DNA of 64,000 nt, from contig NZ_JJMW01000058.1 of the NCBI RefSeq assembly GCF_000714435.1, positions 1-64,000 of the forward strand, written 5' to 3'. The notes beneath the pieces were generated by a model. It made no database searches, was not told the DNA's origin, and was given only the letters and a program-made list of their open reading frames with translations. Position numbers and translations under genes: made by a program. This DNA comes from Exiguobacterium alkaliphilum 12/1. GTDB lineage: Bacteria > Bacillota > Bacilli > Exiguobacteriales > Exiguobacteriaceae. Of this stretch, positions 58,436 to 64,000 are shown piece after piece (within the stretch, counting starts at the first letter, position 1; each line of letters opens with the position of its first letter).

Positions 58436-59437
58436 ATGGCCCAACTCGTACTCAAACCGAAAGCGAAGCGATTCACGGGAATCGGTCAATACGGAACGCT
58501 GTTCGCGATTCTCGCATTGATTGCGGTCTTCGGCGTGACGAACGACCAGTTCCTCACGTACGCCAACTTCAGCGACATCATCAAATCCGTCTCAATCGTC
58601 TCGCTGCTCGCCCTCGGGGTGACGTTCTCGCTCATCGTCGGCGGGTTCGACTTATCGGTCGGTTCGACGGCGAGTCTCGCGACGATCGGGGCGGCGTCAA
58701 GCCTCGTGTTACATAGTCAAGAGCTACTCGTCGCCTTGCTCGTCCCAATTATTCTCGGCGTTCTCGTCGGGCTGTTGAACGCGCTCGTGACAATCAAATT
58801 CCGGTTGCCGGACTTGCTCGCGACGCTCGCCATCATGTACGTCATCAACGGGGTCCAATTGACGTACACGAAAGGGTTCTCGATTTATGACAACATGCCG
58901 ATTGATGGAGGAACGGCGCCGGGGCGGTTCATCCCATCGTTCCTCTTCATCGGCCAAGGTTCAATCGGTCCGGTCCCGTTCGTCGCCATCTTGATGATCC
59001 TCTTCTTCGCCGGGGCCCATCTGTTCTTGACGTATTCGAAGACGGGGCGCGAGTTCTATTACGTCGGCTCGAACGTCGAGGCGGCCCGTCGTTCGGGTAT
59101 CGCCGTCAATCGAATCAAGCTGTACGCTTACGTGTTGAGTGGGCTATTCGCAGCCATCGGCGGCATCATCTTGGCGTCACGGATCGGCACGGGCCAAGTG
59201 TCGGCCGGCGCACCGCTCCTCATGGACGCGGTCGCGGCCGCCTACATCGGCTACGCCGTCTTCGGTACGGGACGCCCGAACGTCGTCGGCACGTTAATCG
59301 GTGCCGTCTTGATTGGCATCTTGTTGAACGGGCTGACGATGTGGGATGTGCCGTACTATGCCCAAGACATCGTCAAAGGGGCCATCTTGATTGCGGCGCT
59401 CGGCTTATCGTATATCCAAAAGAAACAGATCACATAG
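58436..59437 (+). CDS. Sugar-type ABC importer, permease (RbsC-like)
   Basis: 333 residues, about nine or ten helices. VGGFDLSVGSTASLATIGAA (about 76-95) is the family signature, with VGSNVEAARRSGIAVNRIKLYAYVLSG as the ATPase-contact loop. A single permease implies a homodimer. AAAGGAGGGG precedes ATG 58436, 1 base after the ATPase stop. Last gene of the SAM-I-controlled operon. Confidence 0.9.
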   Translation: MAQLVLKPKAKRFTGIGQYGTLFAILALIAVFGVTNDQFLTYANFSDIIKSVSIVSLLALGVTFSLIVGGFDLSVGSTASLATIGAASSLVLHSQELLVALLVPIILGVLVGLLNALVTIKFRLPDLLATLAIMYVINGVQLTYTKGFSIYDNMPIDGGTAPGRFIPSFLFIGQGSIGPVPFVAILMILFFAGAHLFLTYSKTGREFYYVGSNVEAARRSGIAVNRIKLYAYVLSGLFAAIGGIILASRIGTGQVSAGAPLLMDAVAAAYIGYAVFGTGRPNVVGTLIGAVLIGILLNGLTMWDVPYYAQDIVKGAILIAALGLSYIQKKQIT

Positions 59438-59478
59438 GAAAAGTCCTCAGAATCAAACGTTCTGAGGACTTTCTTTGC
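59438..59478. terminator. bidirectional terminator (permease / GNAT)
   Basis: AAAGTCCTCAGAA (59440-59452) with TTCTGAGGACTTT (59460-59472), T-rich on the right; it overlaps the end of the minus-strand GNAT gene. Confidence 0.88.
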
Positions 59479-59932
59479 GTTCCATGCGGACGAAGTCATA
59501 CACGCTCCCGTTCGTCGGTTGTTGAAACGAACCGGTCTGTTTGAAACCGCACGTCTCATACAGCCGGATGGCCCGTTTGTTGAAGGCGGCGACGGCGAGC
59601 GTAATGCGACGCGGCGCGTACGTCGTCTCGATGAAGTCGAGAATCGACGAAAGGAACGCGCGTCCACTCCCGCGTCCGGTCAAGTCCGGACGCATACCGA
59701 GGCCGATATCAAGCGTTTCATCATCCGTTCTCGCGACGCTCACGAAACCGATTAGTTCGGTGTCGGACGTGATGGCGAACACCGACTGTCCACGCTGTTC
59801 GGCGTCTAAAAATTCGGTTAAATCGGCTTCGTCAGCCTCCATATTGTAAAAGGCATAATCGCCTTCGTAGTGCCACGTATAGGCAATCGTTTCAGCTTGT
59901 GGCTGGGTCAGGGTAGAAAATTGATACGTCAT
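59453..59932 (-). CDS. GNAT-family N-acetyltransferase
   Basis: A 159-residue acetyltransferase: IGFVSVARTDDETLDIGLGMRPDLTGRGSGRAFL includes the acetyl-CoA loop (TGRGSGRA, about 86-93), and LYETCGFKQTG near the end. Typical of RimI/RimL-like or small-molecule acetyltransferases; the substrate is unknown. GAGG precedes ATG 59932. Single gene. Confidence 0.83.
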   Translation of the reverse strand: MTYQFSTLTQPQAETIAYTWHYEGDYAFYNMEADEADLTEFLDAEQRGQSVFAITSDTELIGFVSVARTDDETLDIGLGMRPDLTGRGSGRAFLSSILDFIETTYAPRRITLAVAAFNKRAIRLYETCGFKQTGSFQQPTNGSVYDFVRMERKESPQNV

Positions 59933-60011
59933 GTGAATTTCCTCGATTCAAGGTCAGAATGGAGTGCTACACTCATTATAGTACCACCAACTTAAAGAAT
60001 GGGGTGACCAC

Positions 60012-60392
60012 ATGGGAATCAAATTAGACATGGTCGGCATCGTCGTCGAAGATATGAAACGGGCGCTCGACTTTTATCGGATGCTCGGTCTGTCAATCCC
60101 GAAAGCGATGGATGGGGAAGCGCACGTCGAGGTCGACGACGGCGGTGTCCGGCTCGCCTTCGACACGGTCGAAGTGGCCGAATCGGTGTATGGGGAATGG
60201 AAGCAGGCGACGGGACACCGGGTCGAACTCGCTTTCTTATGTGACAGTCGGGATGAGCTAGATGCGCGCTATGAGGCGATCGTCGAGCATGGTTATGCCT
60301 CGCATCGGGAACCGTGGGATGCGTTTTGGGGGCAACGCTATGCCATCGTCATCGACCCGGACGGAAACCTCATCAGTCTATTCGCAGCATGA
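60012..60392 (+). CDS. VOC-superfamily protein (glyoxalase-like)
   Basis: 126 residues with the vicinal-oxygen-chelate fold: LDMVGIVVEDMKRALDFYRMLGL at the start and AIVIDPDGNLISLF at the end. The first metal-ligand position is not a clear His (LDMVGIVV), so it may be a binding or resistance protein rather than a metalloenzyme. GGGGTG precedes ATG 60012. Convergent with the HxlR gene. Confidence 0.82.
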   Translation: MGIKLDMVGIVVEDMKRALDFYRMLGLSIPKAMDGEAHVEVDDGGVRLAFDTVEVAESVYGEWKQATGHRVELAFLCDSRDELDARYEAIVEHGYASHREPWDAFWGQRYAIVIDPDGNLISLFAA

Positions 60393-60395
60393 CAA

Positions 60396-60428
60396 GACCC
60401 TCGCCGGATTCGGCGAGGGTTTATTCGT
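60396..60428. terminator. terminator between VOC and HxlR genes
   Basis: ACCCTCGCC and GGCGAGGGT arms around GGATTC, followed by TTTATT. It overlaps the HxlR stop region. Confidence 0.82.
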
Positions 60429-60726
60429 CTCGTGTCTCGCCCCACGAGCAGAGCGCCTTCATCGCCGGTTGCAGGCTGAGCGCTTCCTCGGTGAGTGAGT
60501 ATTCGACATGCAGCTGTTTCTCGGTCGAATAGTCGATGCGGCGGACCATGCCGAGCTGTTCGAGCTCGCGTAGTTGGTCGGTCAACACTTTACGGCTGAC
60601 GTCAGGGATGGCACGTTGAATCTCGGAGAAACGGCGTGGGCCGTCCTCAAGCGTACAGTACACTTGGGGCCGCCATTTGCCGCCGATGATGTCGAGCGCC
60701 TTGTTGACGGGGAACGGGGTCGTCAT
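60421..60726 (-). CDS. HxlR-family transcriptional regulator
   Basis: A 101-residue winged-helix regulator with the HxlR signature: ALDIIGGKWRPQVYCTLEDGPRRFSEIQRAIPDVSRKVLTDQLRELE, split by a Cys at about residue 23 and another near 95. Many HxlR proteins (YodB, HypR, QsrR) sense quinones or aldehydes through such Cys. It is divergent from a VOC and reductase pair, which it probably represses. The start is ATG 60726; GTG 60732 is also possible. Confidence 0.87.
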   Translation of the reverse strand: MTTPFPVNKALDIIGGKWRPQVYCTLEDGPRRFSEIQRAIPDVSRKVLTDQLRELEQLGMVRRIDYSTEKQLHVEYSLTEEALSLQPAMKALCSWGETRDE

Positions 60727-60747
60727 GTTCACTTTGCCTCGCTTTCG

Positions 60748-60772
60748 GGTAGTTACTTCAATGTGCGTACTA
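60748..60772. promoter_or_regulatory. Possible HxlR operator
   Basis: TAGTTAC and GTACTA, separated by 10 bases, form an imperfect inverted repeat in the divergent region; half-sites of the TACT type are common for HxlR regulators. Weak evidence. Confidence 0.3.
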
Positions 60773-60843
60773 TTTTTCTTGCTTCGATGAAGGTATCGTA
60801 TCGTTATCGATCAAATTGAGCAAACAAAAAGGAGCGGATGACA

Positions 60844-61335
60844 GTGACATATCCACGTACATTCTCACATATCGGACTATCGGTGCCGAGTGTGGCGGAG
60901 GCAGTGAAATTTTATGAGGACGTGATGGGCTGGTACACGATCATGCAACCTTCAGACGTCGTCGAGGACGACTCGCCGATTGGTGTCATGTGCACGGACG
61001 TATTCGGACCGGGCTGGGGTAGCTTCCGAATCGCCCATATGTCGACCGGTGACAAAATCGGGATTGAGTTGTTCGAGTTCCCGAACAATGAGTCGCCGGA
61101 GGACAATTTCGAGTTTTGGAAGACAGGCATTTTTCACTACTGCGTCCAAGACCCGGACATCGAGGGACTCGTTGAGAAAATCGTCGCCCACGGCGGAAAA
61201 CAACGCATGCCGATTCGGGAGTATTACCCGGGCGATAAACCGTACCGGATGGTGTATTGTGAAGACCCGTTCGGCAACCTCGTCGAGATTTACTCGCACT
61301 CGTATGAATTGACGTATTCGGAAGGAGCGTATTGA
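60844..61335 (+). CDS. VOC-superfamily protein (lactoylglutathione-lyase-like)
   Basis: About 163 residues: FSHIGLSVPSVAEAVKFYEDVMG with a candidate metal His, GIFHYCVQDPDIEGLVEKIVAHGG and MVYCEDPFGNLVEIYSHSYE with a final Glu ligand. Acts on an unknown, perhaps electrophilic, substrate. GTG 60844 is 9 bases after AAGGAG and is preferred; ATG 60838 is only 3 bases away. Followed by the reductase gene with no gap: a two-gene unit under the HxlR regulator. Confidence 0.8.
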   Translation: MTYPRTFSHIGLSVPSVAEAVKFYEDVMGWYTIMQPSDVVEDDSPIGVMCTDVFGPGWGSFRIAHMSTGDKIGIELFEFPNNESPEDNFEFWKTGIFHYCVQDPDIEGLVEKIVAHGGKQRMPIREYYPGDKPYRMVYCEDPFGNLVEIYSHSYELTYSEGAY

Positions 61336-61336
61336 A

Positions 61337-62317
61337 ATGAAGGCATGGTTACTCGATCAACCAGGACTCAATCATCTACATCTCGGGGAGACGGAGCGAC
61401 CGACACCGAAAGCGGGCGAACTGCTCATCAAAGTCGAGGCGGTCGCGTTAAACCCGGTCGACTATAAAGTTGGCACGAACGGCAACCCGAACTGGTCGTA
61501 CCCGCACATTCTCGGGGTCGACCTCGTCGGGGAAGTCGTCGAAGTCGGCTCGAGTATCGCCAACATCATCACCGGGTCACGTGTCGCCGTCCATACGAGC
61601 CTCGGGAAGAACGGTGGCTTCGCAGAGTATGCGGTCGTCGATGCGCGTGCCTGTGCCGTCGTCCCGCCTGACGTGAGCGATGAGGCCGCTGCGGCCATCC
61701 TTTGTGCCGGTATGACGGCGTATGAGGCGGTAATGCAGAAATTGAACACGCGTGACAAAGAGACGATTCTCATCCACGCCGGAGCAGGCGGGGTCGGCGG
61801 TTACGCGATCCAACTTGCGAAGAAACTTGGGCTTAAGGTGTTCACGACGGCGTCGCCTGACAACTTTGACTGGGTGAAAGCGCTCGGTGCCGATGTCGCC
61901 ATCGACTACAACACGGAAGACGTGACGGAACGGATCATGGAAGAGACGGACGGTCGCGGCGTCGACCTCATCTTGAATACGGTCGGTCGTGACGTGGCGA
62001 CAGCCGACCTCGACCGGCTCGCCTTCAGTGGACAGCTCGCCTATATCGCCGGTCCGCCGGATACGTCGAACGTGAAAGGCTTTACGCTCTCGCCGTCCAT
62101 CCATGAGGTCGCCCTCGGTGCGGCCCATGCGAGTGAGGATGAGCGCGCCATTCGCAACTTGGCATATATGGCGGAGGAATTGATGAAATTACTCGAGGCC
62201 GGCGAATTGAACGACCTCGTCACCGACGTCTTGCCGTTCGATCGGTTGAAAGATGGTTTGGAACAATTGCAAACACGAAAAGTACGCGGGAAATTGATCG
62301 TCCGGGTACGCGATTAA
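61337..62317 (+). CDS. Zinc-less medium-chain NADPH:quinone reductase-like protein
   Basis: A 326-residue MDR protein: ALNPVDYKVGTNGNPNW, HILGVDLVGEVVEVG, IHAGAGGVGGYAIQLAKKLGLKV (NADPH site, about 146-168). No zinc-binding Cys cluster. It probably reduces quinones or enals. AAGGAGCG precedes ATG 61337, 1 base after the VOC stop. With HxlR and VOC neighbours this looks like a reactive-carbonyl or quinone detoxification unit (inference). Confidence 0.87.
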   Translation: MKAWLLDQPGLNHLHLGETERPTPKAGELLIKVEAVALNPVDYKVGTNGNPNWSYPHILGVDLVGEVVEVGSSIANIITGSRVAVHTSLGKNGGFAEYAVVDARACAVVPPDVSDEAAAAILCAGMTAYEAVMQKLNTRDKETILIHAGAGGVGGYAIQLAKKLGLKVFTTASPDNFDWVKALGADVAIDYNTEDVTERIMEETDGRGVDLILNTVGRDVATADLDRLAFSGQLAYIAGPPDTSNVKGFTLSPSIHEVALGAAHASEDERAIRNLAYMAEELMKLLEAGELNDLVTDVLPFDRLKDGLEQLQTRKVRGKLIVRVRD

Positions 62318-62356
62318 TGATGGTGCCTCCTATCTATGGATAGGGGGCCATTTTTG
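62318..62356 (+). terminator. terminator of the VOC-reductase operon
   Basis: TGGTGCCTCCTATC (62321-62334 region) with GATAGGGGGCCA (62339-62350), then five T. Confidence 0.85.
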
Positions 62357-62367
62357 GAGGGGATGAC

Positions 62368-63426
62368 ATGGATTTACGGACATCGTATCAACAGACGTCG
62401 CATCAACTGAGCGGTCATGGTAGACGGAACGTCGGCGTCTTGCAGCAAGTGTTCGCCGAGGTCGACCCGAATCAGGCGAGCGACCATTACGGGACGGGCG
62501 AAGTCATCGCGCGGTTCGAGCAGAAACTGGCGCAAGAACTCGGCATGGAAGACGCCATCTTCTTTCCGAGCGGCACGATGGCGCAACAGATCGCGTTACG
62601 CATTTGGGCAGACGAGACGAAGAACCGACGCGTCGCCTATCATCCGCTCTGTCACCTGGAGATTCACGAACAGGACGGCTTAAAGGAACTGCATCACCTC
62701 GAGCCGATCTTGATTGGGGACGACAAGCGGTTGATGACGCTCGAGGAAGTGCAGGCGTTGCCCGACATCGCCTGCCTGTTGATCGAGTTGCCGCAACGGG
62801 AGCTCGGGGGCTATTTGCCACCGTTCGATGAATTGGAGGCGATCAGTCACTTGTGCCGGGAGCGGGGGATTCGTCTGCATCTCGACGGGGCACGATTATT
62901 CGAGACGCTCCCGTATTACGAGAAGACGGCAGCAGAAGTATGTGCACTGTTCGACAGCGTCTACGTCTCATTCTACAAAGGCATCGGCGGGATTGCCGGA
63001 GCCATCTTGGCCGGACCGAAACCGTTCTGCGCCGAGGCGAGAGTGTGGAAACGGCGGTATGGTGGCGATTTGATTGGGCTGTACCCGTACATCATCCCGG
63101 CCGACTATTACTATGGGTTGCGGAAAGACCGGATGGCGAGCTATTATGAACAGGCGAAAGAACTCGCGCGCCGTTTCAATGCGCTCGATGGGGTGTGGAC
63201 GACACCGGACGTCCCGGTGACGAACATGTTCCACCTTCATGTTGAAGGTGACGTGGAGGAAGTCTCGGCCCGGGTTCAAGCTGTTCAAGATACGACTGGG
63301 ATTGGCATCGCAGGTTATCTTGTTCCGCATGACGGCTATTGTTCGACCGAGATCAGTGTCGGGGATTCGGTCGAGGCGATTGATGCACCTCAACTCAATC
63401 GACTATTCGAACAATTCGAGCGATGA
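62368..63426 (+). CDS. Threonine aldolase family PLP enzyme
   Basis: A 352-residue beta-eliminating-lyase-fold enzyme. FPSGTMAQQIALRIW (about 67-81) binds the PLP phosphate, RLHLDGARLFET (about 170-181) stacks and holds PLP, and VSFYKGIGGIAGAIL (about 195-209) carries the PLP Lys. Low-specificity L-threonine aldolases split threonine to glycine and acetaldehyde. GGAGGGG precedes ATG 62368. Monocistronic. Confidence 0.9.
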   Translation: MDLRTSYQQTSHQLSGHGRRNVGVLQQVFAEVDPNQASDHYGTGEVIARFEQKLAQELGMEDAIFFPSGTMAQQIALRIWADETKNRRVAYHPLCHLEIHEQDGLKELHHLEPILIGDDKRLMTLEEVQALPDIACLLIELPQRELGGYLPPFDELEAISHLCRERGIRLHLDGARLFETLPYYEKTAAEVCALFDSVYVSFYKGIGGIAGAILAGPKPFCAEARVWKRRYGGDLIGLYPYIIPADYYYGLRKDRMASYYEQAKELARRFNALDGVWTTPDVPVTNMFHLHVEGDVEEVSARVQAVQDTTGIGIAGYLVPHDGYCSTEISVGDSVEAIDAPQLNRLFEQFER

Positions 63427-63433
63427 GGAAGTA

Positions 63434-63470
63434 GAAAAAGCACCGCACCTCAGTCGAGGAGCGGTGCTTG
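63434..63470. terminator. terminator (threonine aldolase / SRPBCC)
   Basis: AAGCACCGC (63438-63446) with GCGGTGCTT (63461-63469). The leftward strand has five T, so it mainly ends the SRPBCC gene. Confidence 0.8.
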
Positions 63471-63473
63471 CTG

Positions 63474-63974
63474 CTATCTGGATACGATGGCGTCGAGGCG
63501 TTCGAGCTGCGAGGCGAAGCCTTCGACGGCGCCCGTTTCGACGACCTTTTCAAGCGATTCGACGTCCGAGAACTCGGAGCGGCTGACGAGCAGTGTGCCG
63601 TGTGGGATGTCTAAAAACTCGTTCGTGATTGTCATGACAGGAAAGTCTGAATTGATGTTCCCGTCCGCATCCGAGAAGGCGTCCGTATAGACAATTTTTC
63701 GATGTGGTGTAATCTCGACGAACGTCGACTTCCCCCATGACTCCATCCCATAATAGTCGCCTTGATTTTTGTCGACACACGTCATTTTGTAATGCCACGT
63801 CCCGCCTGGTTCGAACGCGAACGTGCGAACCTCGGTCTTCCATCCGGCCGGTCCCCACCAAGATTCGAGATGGGTCGGGCTCGAGAAGGCTTCGAACACG
63901 AGCTCGCGCGATGCCCGAAAGCTACGTTCGACGACGAGTGTGTTGCCTTCTACGTGCGATTTGACAGCCCCCAT
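63474..63974 (-). CDS. SRPBCC / AHSA1-type ligand-binding protein
   Basis: 166 residues of the START-like fold: LVVERSFRASRELVFEAFSSPTHLESWWGPAGWKT is the AHSA1/activator-of-Hsp90 C-domain-like signature, followed by FEPGGTWHYKM. Such proteins bind hydrophobic ligands; the physiological role is usually unknown. The start is ATG 63974 with AAAGGGG ahead; ATG 63992 overlaps that site. It ends at the terminator near 63470; the window closes 26 bases upstream of the gene. Confidence 0.85.
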   Translation of the reverse strand: MGAVKSHVEGNTLVVERSFRASRELVFEAFSSPTHLESWWGPAGWKTEVRTFAFEPGGTWHYKMTCVDKNQGDYYGMESWGKSTFVEITPHRKIVYTDAFSDADGNINSDFPVMTITNEFLDIPHGTLLVSRSEFSDVESLEKVVETGAVEGFASQLERLDAIVSR

Positions 63975-64000
63975 TGAAACGTCCCCTTTCATGAGAAAGC

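Noticed and set aside
1-64000. CRISPR arrays, prophage, insertion sequences, tRNA or rRNA genes
   Set aside because: No regularly spaced repeats, transposase or integrase frames, terminal inverted repeats with target duplications, or cloverleaf/rRNA sequences were noticed on either strand.

Overview
This 64 kb window looks like an ordinary chromosomal segment of a Gram-positive member of the Bacilli with moderate-to-high GC. The genus Exiguobacterium is my best guess, from gene content and protein style only. Strong AGGAGG-type ribosome binding sites, frequent GTG/TTG starts, tandem T-box leaders, SAM-I riboswitches, cre sites and hairpin-plus-T-run terminators all point to Bacilli. I see no prophage, intact insertion sequence, tRNA, rRNA or CRISPR. 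Gene density is high and nearly every operon ends in a clear intrinsic terminator.

Layout. 0-8 kb: the end of a MurE-like ligase, a YflT-type stress protein, a quinone-oxidoreductase-like enzyme, a PAS-GGDEF cyclase, a sodium/solute symporter and MgtE. 8.5-16.7 kb: arginine deiminase genes arcA-arcB-arcD-arcC, a GH31 alpha-glucosidase and a Crp/Fnr-type regulator (ArcR-like). 16.8-20.3 kb: cydDC. 20.3-20.5 kb: a candidate Fur-controlled small RNA. 20.5-32.6 kb: single genes and short operons (GGDEF cyclase, msrAB, DUF2252, a rhodanese behind a CsoR-type operator, alkaline phosphatase, succinate-semialdehyde dehydrogenase, an ABC1 kinase, TRIC and DUF423 membrane proteins). 33-36 kb: a coiled-coil M23 peptidase and an amino-acid permease. 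36.2-41 kb: tandem Trp T-boxes and trpDCFBA without trpE or trpG. 41-50 kb: Hsp20, a cation/proton antiporter, an ATP-grasp enzyme, hemQ, pta, a rhodanese with a micro membrane protein, folE2, TerC, and a PadR/DUF4188 pair. 50.3-59.4 kb: the methionine salvage locus, two divergent operons each behind its own SAM-I riboswitch (mtnWXBD and mtnKA plus a sugar-type ABC importer). 59.4-64 kb: GNAT, VOC, HxlR, medium-chain reductase, threonine aldolase and SRPBCC genes.

How it fits together. Redox and energy genes (arc, cydDC, and the hemQ/pta pair) share TGTGA-N6-TCACA-type dyads, readable as Rex or Crp/Fnr/ArcR sites, so a common low-oxygen or NADH response is plausible. Methionine salvage appears to be coupled to import of methylthioribose. 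The most novel element is a canonical minus-strand promoter overlapped by a good Fur box at 20.43-20.46 kb. It would drive a roughly 160-nt transcript with three C-rich hairpin loops and an intrinsic terminator, the architecture of FsrA/IsrR-type iron-sparing RNAs. Several genes below the usual length cut-off (48, 54, 59 and 69 residues) are also described. All functional calls rest on reading the sequence; no database search was run.
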